In this document: in pieces, positions 11,145-20,366 of the stretch
How the letters are laid out: each line of letters starts with the position of its first letter
Position numbering within the stretch: position 1 is the first letter of the stretch
NCBI RefSeq assembly: GCF_009711715.1
Contig: NZ_VENF01000011.1
Coordinates: 124,001-188,000 of the forward strand
From: Methylophaga sp.
GTDB taxonomy: Bacteria > Pseudomonadota > Gammaproteobacteria > Nitrosococcales > Methylophagaceae
Length of the DNA stretch: 64,000 nucleotides
Reading direction: 5' to 3'
The notes under the pieces: generated by a model
Database searches by the model: none
What the model was told of the DNA's origin: nothing
What the model saw: the letters and a program-made list of their open reading frames with translations, nothing else
Translations under genes and position numbers: made by a program

Positions 11145-11945
11145 TCAAAGTCCCCTCAGCGCGAGCACTTCTTTCACCGCCTGTCGCTCATTACCTTTGC
11201 AACTGATGAGTCGTGGCGCGTCGAGAAATCGCAGCCGAAAACCCAGCTTGCGATAGAGCCTCTGGACACGGTCCGTGGCCTGGTTGGATAACACTACCGG
11301 TCCCGGATGCCGGCTCAGCCACTCAGCCAGCCGCTCCTGATCGTCCCAATCAAAGCCCTGCTGAGAATACTGACGAAACGGCGTGTCATAGGGCGGATCT
11401 GCATAGATGAAATCCTCATCAGCGACATCAAGCTGCTCAAAGTCGACATTACTGAACTGCCATTTCGACAGCACCGGCCGATAATGACTGAAGTCATCCT
11501 GATAATTAATGGTTTTGTAACGTCCGAACGGGACGTTATAACCGCCCTTTTTATTAAAACGACACAGGCCGTTATAACCGGTCCGGTTCAGATAATAGAA
11601 CAGCTGCGCCGCCATCAGCCTGGAAGCCGGATCGCCGTTGAGGCGGTTAAAGGTTTCACGGCTTTTGTAATAGACCTGCTCGTTATTGACCATCTCAATA
11701 TCAATCACCAGCCCCTGTTTCAGATGCTGATAAAAGTTAATCAAGGCCGGATTGAGATCATTGAGCAGCGCCTGTTGCGGATTCAGGCCCAAAGCCACTG
11801 ACAGGCCGCCGCAAAACGGCTCGACCAGACGACGATGCTGATGCTGTCGCCAGTAGCGCTGCAGCGTCTGGATTAACCAGCGTTTGCCTCCGGCCCACTT
11901 GAGCGGCGGTTTCAGTTGTTGAGATTGTTCTGGTTTTGCGGCCAT
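11145..11945 (-). CDS. dam: DNA adenine methyltransferase, Dam type
   Basis: A 266-residue D12-class N6-adenine methyltransferase. The SAM-binding motif WAGGK is at 17-21, followed by EPFCGG near 42. The TGYNGLCRFN block near 122 is typical of GATC-specific Dam, and the catalytic DPPY is at 183-186. The expected activity is methylation of adenine in GATC, with roles in mismatch repair and replication timing. No restriction endonuclease gene is adjacent, which favours an orphan Dam over a restriction-modification partner. A terminator hairpin for the lpdA operon lies just upstream, so dam needs its own promoter or readthrough. Confidence 0.9.
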   Translation of the reverse strand: MAAKPEQSQQLKPPLKWAGGKRWLIQTLQRYWRQHQHRRLVEPFCGGLSVALGLNPQQALLNDLNPALINFYQHLKQGLVIDIEMVNNEQVYYKSRETFNRLNGDPASRLMAAQLFYYLNRTGYNGLCRFNKKGGYNVPFGRYKTINYQDDFSHYRPVLSKWQFSNVDFEQLDVADEDFIYADPPYDTPFRQYSQQGFDWDDQERLAEWLSRHPGPVVLSNQATDRVQRLYRKLGFRLRFLDAPRLISCKGNERQAVKEVLALRGL

Positions 11946-11961
11946 GGCTTAAAGAAACTAT

Positions 11962-12004
11962 CACACAAAAAAAGGGCATGCTCACGTACGGCGCAGGCAT
12001 GCCC
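11962..12004 (-). terminator. Terminator of the aceE-aceF-lpdA operon
   Basis: GGGCATGC (11974-11981) pairs with GCATGCCC (11997-12004). On the minus strand the stem is followed by seven T residues, 42 bases after the lpdA stop. The opposite side also has a T-run, so it could work both ways, but no plus-strand gene ends here. Confidence 0.85.
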
Positions 12005-12045
12005 TCTTTTTCATTCAGACTGGCACAGGCCAGTGACCCAACGCA

Positions 12046-13818
12046 TTACTTGGAATGCAGCGTTTTACGTGGCGGCATCAGATCAGTGATACTGCCTTCG
12101 GCCATTTCCGCGGCAAAACACAGGGTTTCCGACAAGGTAGGATGCGGGTGAATCGTCAGACCGATATCTTCAGCATCCGCGCCCATCTCCAGTGCCAGTG
12201 TTGCTTCAGCAATCAGTTCACCGGCATTCGGACCGACGATGCCAGCACCGATCAGGCGGCCGCTGTCTTTCTCGAACAGCGCTTTGGTCAGCCCCTCATC
12301 ACGGCCCAGACTCAGGCTACGGCCACTGGCGGCCCATGGGAAAGCGCCTTTAACGTAATCAATGCCTTGTTTCTTGGCCTCGTCTTCACTCAGGCCCATC
12401 CACGCAACTTCCGGATCGGTATAAGCCACAGAAGGAATTGTCATCGGTTCAAATACCGATTTCTGACCAGCAATCACTTCTGCCGCCACTTTGCCTTCAT
12501 GGGTAGCTTTGTGCGCCAGCATAGGCTGACCGACGATGTCGCCGATAGCAAAGATATGTGGGACATTGGTACGCATCTGGCCATCGGTGGCAATAAAGCC
12601 CCAGTCATCGACAGCAACACCAGCCGCTTCCGCGTTGATCAGCTTGCCGTTTGGTGTGCGACCGACTGCCACCAGAATCTTGTCAAAGGTATCTTCTTCA
12701 GGCGCATCTTTGCCTTCAAATTTAACCTTCAGACCCTTTTTCTGTGGTTCGATGCTTGCTACCTTGGTGCTCAGGTAAATATTTTCGTATTTATCCTGCA
12801 CCCGTTTCAGCAACGGCTTGACGATATCTTTATCGGCACCCGGAATCAGGCTGTCCTGCATTTCCACCACGGTAATTTTCGATCCCAGCGCATCGTAAAC
12901 GGTGGCCATTTCCATACCGATAATGCCGCCACCGATGACCAGCAATCTTTCCGGCACATCTTCCAGTTCCAGTGCATCGGTGGAGTCCATCATGCGTGGA
13001 TCATCATGCGGGAATACCGGAATCTTGGTGACGCGTGAGCCTGCCGCAATAATACAGTTGTCGAAGGAAATGGTCTTGGTACCGTCTTCACCCTCAACCT
13101 GCAATGTATTCGGGCTGGTGAAGCTGCCTTCACCGTGAACGATGCTGACCTTACGCTGCTTGGCGAGGCCCTGCAGACCACCGGTCAGTTGTTTGACCAC
13201 GCTGTCTTTCCAGCCGGCCAGCTCTTTCAGATTAATTTCTGGTTTGCCGAACTTGATACCATGACCACCCATTTCATCGGCTTCATTGATGATTTGCGCG
13301 GTATGCAACAGCGCCTTGGACGGAATACAGCCGACATTAAGGCAAACACCACCAATACGTTGATGTCGTTCGACCATAACCACATTTTTACCCAGGTCCG
13401 CTGCGCGGAAGGCGGCCGTATAACCACCGGGGCCGGAACCTAACACCAGCACCTCAGCGTGCATATCGGCATCACCAGCCGGCGCAGCCGCCGGTTTAGG
13501 GGCGGGCTTGGATTCCGCTTTTGTTTCAGTTTTGCTTTCTTGCCTGGCTTCGGCTTTTTCTTCAGCAGGCTGTTCCGCTTCGGCCACTTCCAGGGTCAGA
13601 ATCACGTCACCCTCACTGACTTTGTCGCCGACGCTGACTTTCAGACTGGCCACCTTACCACTGGCAGTGGATGGAATTTCCATCGCAGCCTTGTCAGATT
13701 CCAGGGTAATAATGTCCTGGTTTTCGCTAACTTCTTCGCCTTCGCTGACCAGCACTTCAATAATTTCAACGGCGTCAAAATCGCCGATATCGGGGACTTT
13801 AACCTCGATCACACTCAT
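12046..13818 (-). CDS. lpdA: Dihydrolipoyl dehydrogenase (PDH E3) with an N-terminal lipoyl domain
   Basis: E3 of the pyruvate dehydrogenase complex: reoxidises dihydrolipoamide and passes electrons through FAD to NAD+. At 590 residues it is about 115 longer than E. coli Lpd. The extra length is a lipoyl domain (residues 1-80, lipoylated lysine K43 in SDKA) plus an Ala/Glu/Lys/Pro linker (about 80-117). The flavoprotein core follows with GSGPGG at 127-132 and the redox disulfide C159/C164 in CLNVGCIPSK; the C-terminal HPHPTLSE carries the catalytic His. E3 with its own lipoyl domain is known from Neisseria and some other proteobacteria. It overlaps aceF by four bases. Confidence 0.96.
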   Translation of the reverse strand: MSVIEVKVPDIGDFDAVEIIEVLVSEGEEVSENQDIITLESDKAAMEIPSTASGKVASLKVSVGDKVSEGDVILTLEVAEAEQPAEEKAEARQESKTETKAESKPAPKPAAAPAGDADMHAEVLVLGSGPGGYTAAFRAADLGKNVVMVERHQRIGGVCLNVGCIPSKALLHTAQIINEADEMGGHGIKFGKPEINLKELAGWKDSVVKQLTGGLQGLAKQRKVSIVHGEGSFTSPNTLQVEGEDGTKTISFDNCIIAAGSRVTKIPVFPHDDPRMMDSTDALELEDVPERLLVIGGGIIGMEMATVYDALGSKITVVEMQDSLIPGADKDIVKPLLKRVQDKYENIYLSTKVASIEPQKKGLKVKFEGKDAPEEDTFDKILVAVGRTPNGKLINAEAAGVAVDDWGFIATDGQMRTNVPHIFAIGDIVGQPMLAHKATHEGKVAAEVIAGQKSVFEPMTIPSVAYTDPEVAWMGLSEDEAKKQGIDYVKGAFPWAASGRSLSLGRDEGLTKALFEKDSGRLIGAGIVGPNAGELIAEATLALEMGADAEDIGLTIHPHPTLSETLCFAAEMAEGSITDLMPPRKTLHSK

Positions 13819-15161
13819 AGTAATACCTTTCGGATATCTGACAACATCTGGCTCAACATCACCGTGAAGCGGGCACCGGCAGCACCATCAATGACACGGT
13901 GATCGTAGGAGATGGATAATGGCAGCATCAGACGCGGCTCGAACTCTTTACCGTTCCAGACCGGTTTCATGCTGTGACGGCTGACACCCAGAATCGCGAC
14001 TTCCGGAGCATTAATGATCGGCGTAAAGAACTGACCGCCAATACCGCCCAGGCTCGAAATCGAGAACGTGCCGCCCTGCATATCCTTGGCGCTGAGTGCA
14101 CCGTCACGGGCACGCTTACTGATCTCACCCAACTCACCGGCCAGTTCCAGGAAGCCTTTCTTGTCGACATCCTTAATCACCGGCACCATCAGGCCATTCG
14201 GTGTATCTACGGCGACACCAATGTTGTAGTACTCCTTCAGAATCAGGCTTTCTTTATCCTCACTCAGTGAAGCATTGAACTCCGGATAGGCTTTCAAACA
14301 GGCTACGACGGCTTTCATGATGAACACCAGCGGCGTCAGGTTGACACCACGGTCTTTCGCCATTTGCTTGTTTTCCTGACGGAAATCTTCCAGTTCAGTG
14401 ATATCGGCTTCGTCAAACTGGGTCACGTGAGGGATATTCAGCCAGCAGGCATGCAGATGCTTACCGGAGATCTTCTTGATACGTGACAATTCCTGCGTTT
14501 CGATATCGCCGAACTGTTCGAAATTAACCGTCGGTACCGGTGGAATGGCACTGCCCGTCTGCGCGGGTGCCGCAGCTGGCTGGGTCAGCGCATTCTTAAC
14601 GTAGCCCTGCACGTCTTCCTTGGTGATACGACCCTTGGGACCGCTGCCGGTCACCGAAGTCAGTACTACGCCCAGTTCACGGGCGAAACGGCGTACTGAA
14701 GGTGAGGCATGCGCACGACGGATACCGGATTTATTATCCGGGGCGTAAGGAATAGGCTCTTTCAGCTGTGGTTCCTGAGAAACACTACCCGCTTCAGCCG
14801 TCGTCGGCGCCGGCTTTTCTTCCTGCTTGGGTGCTTCGGCTTTAGCAGGTTCAGCAGATTTTTCTTCTGTCTTGGGTTGCTCAGCAGGTTTTTCCTCCTG
14901 CTTGTCTTCGGCACCACCCTCAGCCGCTTCAACCAGGGCGATCACTGTGCCTTCACTGACCCTGTCACCGACAGCGACTTTCAGTTCCTTGATCACCCCG
15001 CCCTTGTCAGCCGGGATTTCCATCATCGCCTTGTCAGACTCTACCGTGATGACTTCCTGATTCGCATCAATACTGTCGCCTTCGGCCACCAGTACTTCAA
15101 TGATTTCAACGTCTTCGAAGTCACCAATATCGGGTACTTTAATTTCAATCAAATCTGCCAT
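13815..15161 (-). CDS. aceF: Pyruvate dehydrogenase E2, dihydrolipoamide acetyltransferase
   Basis: Core of the PDH complex; transfers acetyl from lipoamide to CoA. The order along 448 residues is one lipoyl domain (1-80, lysine K44), a charged Pro/Ala/Glu linker, a peripheral-subunit-binding domain near 145-180 (ASPSVRRFARELG), a second linker, and the catalytic domain ending with the SYDHRVIDG active-site motif. There is only one lipoyl domain, against three in E. coli; the E3 gene next door supplies another. It lies three bases after aceE and overlaps lpdA, consistent with one operon. Confidence 0.96.
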   Translation of the reverse strand: MADLIEIKVPDIGDFEDVEIIEVLVAEGDSIDANQEVITVESDKAMMEIPADKGGVIKELKVAVGDRVSEGTVIALVEAAEGGAEDKQEEKPAEQPKTEEKSAEPAKAEAPKQEEKPAPTTAEAGSVSQEPQLKEPIPYAPDNKSGIRRAHASPSVRRFARELGVVLTSVTGSGPKGRITKEDVQGYVKNALTQPAAAPAQTGSAIPPVPTVNFEQFGDIETQELSRIKKISGKHLHACWLNIPHVTQFDEADITELEDFRQENKQMAKDRGVNLTPLVFIMKAVVACLKAYPEFNASLSEDKESLILKEYYNIGVAVDTPNGLMVPVIKDVDKKGFLELAGELGEISKRARDGALSAKDMQGGTFSISSLGGIGGQFFTPIINAPEVAILGVSRHSMKPVWNGKEFEPRLMLPLSISYDHRVIDGAAGARFTVMLSQMLSDIRKVLL

Positions 15162-15164
15162 TGT

Positions 15165-17819
15165 TTATGCCTTAACCGGGTTCACTGAATCTGCGTTGAT
15201 GTCATATTTCTTGATAGCATCAGCGACAACTTCAGGCTTGATATCGCCTTGGTCTGCCAATGTGCTCAAGGTAGCCACAACAACATGGTAGCGGTCGACT
15301 TCAAAGAAACTACGCAGTTTCTCACGGGTATCACTACGGCCGAAACCGTCAGTACCCAGTACCGTGTAAGGTGCTTTGATCCATGGGCGAATCTGCTCGG
15401 CATAAACCCGGATATAGTCGGTAGCGGCCACGACCACGCCCGGCTCATCATCCAGACACTCAGAGACATAGCTGCGTTTCTTCTCAGCGCCTGGATGCAG
15501 AAGGTTGTAGCGATCCACTTCCTGACCGTCACGGGTCAGTTCATTGATGCTGGTTGCACTCCAGACGGTAGCCGCCACTTTCCAGTCTTTTTCCAGAAGT
15601 TCAGCAGCTGCTTCAACTTCACGCAGGATAGTGCCGCTGCCCAGCAGTTGTGCTTTCAGCTTATGCTTACCGCCCTGTCTGAGCTTGTACATGCCTTTGA
15701 TAATGCCTTCTTCGGCCCCTTTCGGCATTTCAGGATGCTGGTAGTTTTCGTTCATCGCGGTGATGTAATAGAAAACATTTTCCTGCTTCTCGTACATACG
15801 TTTCATACCGTTATGCACGATGACCGCCATTTCATAGGCATAAGTCGGGTCGTAGCTGACACAGTTAGGAATTGCATTAGCCATCAGCAGGTTATGACCA
15901 TCCTGATGCTGCAGGCCTTCACCGTTCAGGGTGGTACGACCGGCCGTGCCGCCGATCAGGAAGCCGCGCGCCTGCATATCGCCGGCCAGCCACCAGAGGT
16001 CACCGACACGTTGATAACCAAACATCGAATAGTAGATGTAGAACGGCACCATGTTGACGCCATAGTTGGCATAGGCGGTTGCCGCAGACACCCACTCGGC
16101 CATGGAACCGGCTTCGTTGATGCCCTCTTCCAGGATCTGCCCCTTGGTGTCTTCGCGGTACCACATGACTTTACCGGAATCTTCCGGTTCGTATTTCTGA
16201 CCGGAAGAGGAGTAAATACCGATCGAGCGGAACAGACCTTCCATACCGAAGGTACGGGCCTCATCCGGTACGATTGGCACAATGTTCTTGCCGATTTTCT
16301 TGTCGCGAATCAGCGCTGTCAGTACCCGGACAAAGGCCATCGTGGTGGAGAGCTCACGGTCGCCGCTGGATTTCAGTACCGCATCAAAAATCTTCAGATC
16401 AGGTACTTCCAGTGCCGGTGCATCATGATTACGTTTAGGCAGGAAACCGCCCAGCTCTTCACGGCGTTGCAACAGGTATTTCTTCTCGGGGCTGTCGTCT
16501 TTGAGCTTGATGAACGGGATCTCATCAATATCTTCATCCGAAACCGGAATATTGAATCGGTCACGGAAGCGTTTCATCTGTTCGATTTCGAGTTTCTTCT
16601 GCTGGTGAGTGGTATTCTGACCTTCACCAGCCTCGCCCATGCCGTAACCCTTAACGGTTTTCGCCAGGATAACGGTAGGCTGTCCCTGATGCTCGACAGC
16701 CCGCTTGTAAGCAGCATAGATCTTGCGAGGATCATGGCCACCACGGGACAGGTGCCAGATATCCTCATCGGTCATATCGGAGACCATTTCCAGCAGCTCA
16801 GGATATTTACCGAAGAAATGCTTACGCACATATGCACCGTCTTTGGCTTTGTAGTTCTGGTATTCACCGTCAACCACTTCTTCCATGCGCTTGAGCAGCA
16901 AGCCTTTAGTATCGCGGGCCAGTAACTGATCCCAGCCACTGCCCCAAATCACTTTAATGACATTCCAGCCGGCACCACGGAACAGGGCTTCCAGTTCCTG
17001 AATGATTTTGCCATTACCGCGAACCGGTCCATCAAGACGCTGCAGGTTACAGTTAACAACATAAATCAGATTGTCGAGTTTTTCACGACCGGCCAGTGTA
17101 ATCGCACCCAAAGATTCCGGTTCGTCCATTTCACCGTCACCCAGGTAAGCCCAGACATGTCGGCCTTCAGTCGCCACGATTTCACGGTGCTGCATGTATT
17201 TCATGAAGCGCGCCTGATAGATGGCGAGGATCGGGCCCAGTCCCATCGATACCGTTGGGAACTGCCAGTAATCCGGCATCAGCCAGGGGTGTGGATAAGA
17301 AGACAGACCTTTGCCGTCAACTTCAAAACGGAAGTTTTCCAGTTGCTCTTCGGTCAGGCGACCTTCAAGGAATGAGCGGGCATAAATACCGGGTGCCGAG
17401 TGTCCCTGGAAAAAGACCATATCGGAACCGTTGCCGTAATCGTCACCCTTGAAGAAGTGGTTGAAACCCACGTCATACAGGGTGGCGGCAGATGAGAAGC
17501 TGGCAATATGACCACCGACGGAACCGGGTTTCATATTGGCTTTCACCACCATCGCCATTGCATTCCAACGGATGTACGATCTTAATTTATGTTCCATCGC
17601 CTGATCGCCAGGGATGCGTTCTTGCTGATCGACCGGAATCGAATTGACGTAGGCGGTGTTGGCGCTGTACGGCAGGTTGATGCCGGTGCGGCGTGCCATA
17701 TCAATCAGTTTTTCGATGATATAGTGCGCTTTTTCGTCACCACCGGCCTCAATCACAGACTCGAGTGCATCAAGCCATTCCTGAGTTTCCTGTGGATCAT
17801 GATCGACAAAATCAGTCAT
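15165..17819 (-). CDS. aceE: Pyruvate dehydrogenase E1, homodimeric type
   Basis: Thiamine-diphosphate enzyme that decarboxylates pyruvate and acetylates the lipoyl group of E2. At 884 residues it has the length of the E. coli-type homodimeric E1. The ThDP-binding motif begins GDGEMDEPES near residue 230, and conserved HGQPTVILAKTVKG and GEGLQHQDG segments are present. It is the first gene of the aceE-aceF-lpdA operon. Its 266-bp upstream region holds a 16-bp near-palindrome at 17948 but no PdhR-type box that I can see. Confidence 0.97.
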   Translation of the reverse strand: MTDFVDHDPQETQEWLDALESVIEAGGDEKAHYIIEKLIDMARRTGINLPYSANTAYVNSIPVDQQERIPGDQAMEHKLRSYIRWNAMAMVVKANMKPGSVGGHIASFSSAATLYDVGFNHFFKGDDYGNGSDMVFFQGHSAPGIYARSFLEGRLTEEQLENFRFEVDGKGLSSYPHPWLMPDYWQFPTVSMGLGPILAIYQARFMKYMQHREIVATEGRHVWAYLGDGEMDEPESLGAITLAGREKLDNLIYVVNCNLQRLDGPVRGNGKIIQELEALFRGAGWNVIKVIWGSGWDQLLARDTKGLLLKRMEEVVDGEYQNYKAKDGAYVRKHFFGKYPELLEMVSDMTDEDIWHLSRGGHDPRKIYAAYKRAVEHQGQPTVILAKTVKGYGMGEAGEGQNTTHQQKKLEIEQMKRFRDRFNIPVSDEDIDEIPFIKLKDDSPEKKYLLQRREELGGFLPKRNHDAPALEVPDLKIFDAVLKSSGDRELSTTMAFVRVLTALIRDKKIGKNIVPIVPDEARTFGMEGLFRSIGIYSSSGQKYEPEDSGKVMWYREDTKGQILEEGINEAGSMAEWVSAATAYANYGVNMVPFYIYYSMFGYQRVGDLWWLAGDMQARGFLIGGTAGRTTLNGEGLQHQDGHNLLMANAIPNCVSYDPTYAYEMAVIVHNGMKRMYEKQENVFYYITAMNENYQHPEMPKGAEEGIIKGMYKLRQGGKHKLKAQLLGSGTILREVEAAAELLEKDWKVAATVWSATSINELTRDGQEVDRYNLLHPGAEKKRSYVSECLDDEPGVVVAATDYIRVYAEQIRPWIKAPYTVLGTDGFGRSDTREKLRSFFEVDRYHVVVATLSTLADQGDIKPEVVADAIKKYDINADSVNPVKA

Positions 17820-17947
17820 AAATACCTTCTTTAATCATTACGCGATGAGTATCAGCGGGACATTGTAACAGTTTTTGTTCGAAATCATCTCCACTCGCCC
17901 CCGCCCCCGGCAGGTGAACTGCGGTGATATTTAAGAAAAATCTTTAC

Positions 17948-17963
17948 TGGCAAATATTTACCA
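17948..17963. promoter_or_regulatory. Near-perfect palindrome upstream of aceE
   Basis: TGGCAAATATTTACCA is self-complementary except for one base pair and lies about 130 bp before the aceE ATG, inside the 266-bp gap that separates aceE from msrQ. It is a candidate operator. It differs from the E. coli PdhR consensus, and no regulator gene is adjacent. I see nothing else definite in this gap. Confidence 0.35.
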
Positions 17964-18085
17964 AACAAAAGCGATTCTCAACAACGCTTAAATTTATTGA
18001 GATTTTTTGCCTGTATAAACAGCGTTGCTTAATTTAAGGATTTGGTGATGCTTCCAGACTGGAAAGCAGCTGATGAAACGGAATG

Positions 18086-18685
18086 TTACTGACGACTGAG
18101 CTGTTTGTGACGGCCAGCATGCAACAAACGCACACCCAGCAGACCGGTCAGGATAATGATATAAATGACCGGTTCGCGAATATCAGCTTTAACCAGCATC
18201 AGAAAATGCAGACAGGCCGCCGCCGCAACAAAATACGTCAGTCTGTGCAGCTTCTTCCAGCGACGGCCGCCGAGGCGTTTGACCATTTTATTGGTGGAAG
18301 TCGCGACCAGTGGCAGCAGCGCCACAAAATTAATAAAGCCGACCGTGATAAACGGGCGTTTAACGATATCACGCCAGATTTCACTCCAGTCAAAAAACTG
18401 ATCCAGACCGAGATACAGCAGCATATGCACCGTCGCATAGAAAAAGGCAAACAAGCCCAGCATCCGCCGGAAACGAACCAGCTGATTGAATCCGGTCAAC
18501 CAGCGCAGCGGTGTCACACACAAAGTGATTAACAGAAAGCGTAATGCCCACAGTCCGCTCAGGCGGGTAACGGTATCAATCGGGTTAGCCCCGAGCTGAT
18601 GGGTAAAAAAGCCCCACAGCATAAAGATAAACGGATAAAGACAAACCAGAAACAACAGCACCTTGAGGTGGCTGAATTTGATCAT
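18086..18685 (-). CDS. msrQ: Heme-binding membrane subunit MsrQ of the MsrPQ repair system
   Basis: Inner-membrane b-type heme protein (YedZ family) that passes quinol-derived electrons to periplasmic MsrP. About six hydrophobic helices are visible, with the family segments RLSGLWALRFLL and RRMLGLFAFFYATVH; histidines in the helices are the heme ligands. I start at the ATG at 18685 (MIKFSHLK), 16 bases after the msrP stop. The frame stays open upstream for 24 codons, but that part overlaps msrP. The protein is then 199 residues, the usual size. It is last in the hvfA-like/doxX/msrP/msrQ series. Confidence 0.92.
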   Translation of the reverse strand: MIKFSHLKVLLFLVCLYPFIFMLWGFFTHQLGANPIDTVTRLSGLWALRFLLITLCVTPLRWLTGFNQLVRFRRMLGLFAFFYATVHMLLYLGLDQFFDWSEIWRDIVKRPFITVGFINFVALLPLVATSTNKMVKRLGGRRWKKLHRLTYFVAAAACLHFLMLVKADIREPVIYIIILTGLLGVRLLHAGRHKQLSRQ

Positions 18686-18701
18686 GCTGCTTTTGTCTTT
18701 G

Positions 18702-19661
18702 CTAGAAATAGCGTTTGAGGTCCATGCCTGTATAGAGTTCAGCAACATCATCACCATATCCGTTAAACATCAGCGTATCGCGCTTGAGGAACTCGCCGAT
18801 ACGACGCTCTTTGCGCTGACTCCAGCGTGGATGATCGACATCCGGATTCACATTGGAATAAAAACCATACTCACTGGAATTGGCTTTGACCCAGGCGGTA
18901 TGCGGCATTTTTTCAACAAAACGAATGCGGACGATCGACTTGATACTTTTAAAGCCATATTTCCAGGGCACCACGAGGCGGATCGGCGCGCCGTTCTGAC
19001 CCAGCAGCTCCTTGCCATAGAGTCCTACAGACAGAATGGTCAAAGGATGCATCGCTTCATCAATGCGCAGACCCTCTACATAAGGCCACTCCAGTACATC
19101 GCGACGTTGTCCCGGCATCTGTTCCGGGTCATATAAAGTTGTGAATTCGACATATTTGGCTCTGGAGGTCGGTCTGGCCTGTTTCAGCAATTCCCCGAGC
19201 GGGAAACCAATCCACGGAATCACCATCGACCAGCCTTCAACACAGCGCATCCGGTAAATCCGTTCTTCCAGAGTGAAAGGTTTGACCAGGGCATCATAGT
19301 CGAAAACGCCCGGATTCTCGCACTCGCCGTCTATCTCCACCCGCCACGGCTCGGACTCATCGGGAAACTCAGTGGCATACAATGAAGGGGCTTCTTTACT
19401 GGTGCCAAATTCATAGAAGTTGTTATAGGTTGTGATTGCTTCGAAAGTCGTTTTCTCTTCCTCAGTGGAAAACTGGCTTTTTTTCAGCGTGTCATACACT
19501 TTGAGCTCGTCAAGCGGTTTGGCAAGCCCAACCGATGGCAAGGCACTGGCCAGCCCCACCGAGATAGCGGTGTTTAGAAACTGTCTGCGACTTTTATAGA
19601 CCTGGTAATCAGTCACTTCTGACTCCGGCAGGTCCCAGGATTTTCTGCGTTTGATAAACAT
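18702..19661 (-). CDS. msrP: Periplasmic methionine sulfoxide reductase catalytic subunit MsrP
   Basis: Molybdopterin enzyme (YedY) that reduces methionine sulfoxide in periplasmic proteins, a repair function induced by hypochlorous acid and, in some bacteria, copper. It has a twin-arginine signal with the RR pair at 25-26 (SRRQFLN) and a hydrophobic stretch after it, so it should be exported folded by Tat. The molybdenum-ligating cysteine is C140 in [10 protein letters not shown]. The length of 319 residues is normal. It starts nine bases after the DoxX gene, which places MsrPQ in the same transcript as the Cys-repeat peptide. Confidence 0.95.
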   Translation of the reverse strand: MFIKRRKSWDLPESEVTDYQVYKSRRQFLNTAISVGLASALPSVGLAKPLDELKVYDTLKKSQFSTEEEKTTFEAITTYNNFYEFGTSKEAPSLYATEFPDESEPWRVEIDGECENPGVFDYDALVKPFTLEERIYRMRCVEGWSMVIPWIGFPLGELLKQARPTSRAKYVEFTTLYDPEQMPGQRRDVLEWPYVEGLRIDEAMHPLTILSVGLYGKELLGQNGAPIRLVVPWKYGFKSIKSIVRIRFVEKMPHTAWVKANSSEYGFYSNVNPDVDHPRWSQRKERRIGEFLKRDTLMFNGYGDDVAELYTGMDLKRYF

Positions 19662-19670
19662 GTCATTACC

Positions 19671-20294
19671 TCAGTTTGGCTGATACTGGCGTGTTATCCA
19701 GTAATCCAGGCTCAAATACTTGCCGGCACCGATAAAAAACAGGGTCAGCAGCATGACAAAATAAGTGGCGGCAAATTCAATCCCGTTATTAAGAACAACG
19801 AAACTGCCCGTTTCGGTCAGCCAGTCATAATTGCCGTGTTCCTGCAGGATGCCGCGTGCCCGTTCCAGTCTTTCCAAGGCACCATCCACATTGTCAGAGG
19901 GAAAAGCACTCATCTTGTCGTGAATCGCCTGCCAGCCGTTGTGCCAATGCACTGTGACTGCCGCAACTATCATCGTGACCATTAAGGGGATTGCCGCCCA
20001 GCGTACTGCCAGACCCAGAATCAATGCGATGGCACCGAAATACTCTGCTCCCCAGGCCAGATAGGCCATGACTTCGGGGAAAGGCAGACCTAATCCCCAA
20101 TCCGGGTTGGCAAACCAGTTAATGGTATTTTCCAGCGAGCTGTCAGCATCAAACGGGTTCCATTTGTTGTTGGCAGCCACCCAGAAAACGGGAGCCAGAT
20201 AGAGCCTCAGTAACAGCGGAGCCAGAAAATCCACGCTACGGGTCTTATCCAAAAGATTTTTCAGGCTGCAGCCCAGACTTGTCAGCGACATCAT
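19671..20294 (-). CDS. DoxX family membrane protein (HvfX-like)
   Basis: A 207-residue protein with four to five hydrophobic segments. DoxX-type features include LRLYLAPVFWVAANNKWNPFD near residue 30 and WGAEYFGAIALILGLAVRW near 85. DoxX proteins often accompany MNIO-type peptide clusters, where the member is called HvfX. Its chemistry is not established, although a quinone- or redox-linked role is suspected. It lies downstream of the HvfA-like gene across a strong hairpin, and nine bases upstream of msrP. An AAGGATAA ribosome site precedes the ATG pair at 20294/20291. Confidence 0.8.
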   Translation of the reverse strand: MMSLTSLGCSLKNLLDKTRSVDFLAPLLLRLYLAPVFWVAANNKWNPFDADSSLENTINWFANPDWGLGLPFPEVMAYLAWGAEYFGAIALILGLAVRWAAIPLMVTMIVAAVTVHWHNGWQAIHDKMSAFPSDNVDGALERLERARGILQEHGNYDWLTETGSFVVLNNGIEFAATYFVMLLTLFFIGAGKYLSLDYWITRQYQPN

Positions 20295-20312
20295 GATGTT
20301 ATCCTTCTGAAA

Positions 20313-20340
20313 GGATAAGGGCTCATTTGAGCCCTTATCC
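20313..20340 (-). terminator. Strong intercistronic hairpin between the HvfA-like and DoxX genes
   Basis: A 12-13-bp perfect stem (arms beginning GGATAAGGGCTCA) with a tiny loop lies 27 bases after the peptide gene stop and 19 bases before the DoxX start. On the minus strand it is not followed by a clean T-run. It is more likely a partial terminator or mRNA-stabilising hairpin, giving high peptide and lower downstream expression, than a full stop. Confidence 0.6.
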
Positions 20341-20366
20341 AGTCCTTCAGACGGTGGGCGAGTGGT

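Noticed and set aside
11121-11148. Sigma-70 promoter for argG (TTGATA and TAATTC)
   Set aside because: The spacing is 16 bp but the -10 hexamer is poor and the site overlaps the dam 3' end; not strong enough to list.
12055-13038. 327-codon plus-strand frame
   Set aside because: Antisense to lpdA; composition is a low-complexity mirror of the real codons, with no domain.
15249-16925. 558-codon open frame on the plus strand
   Set aside because: It lies wholly antisense to aceE, whose protein is unmistakable. The open frame follows from codon bias of the real gene.
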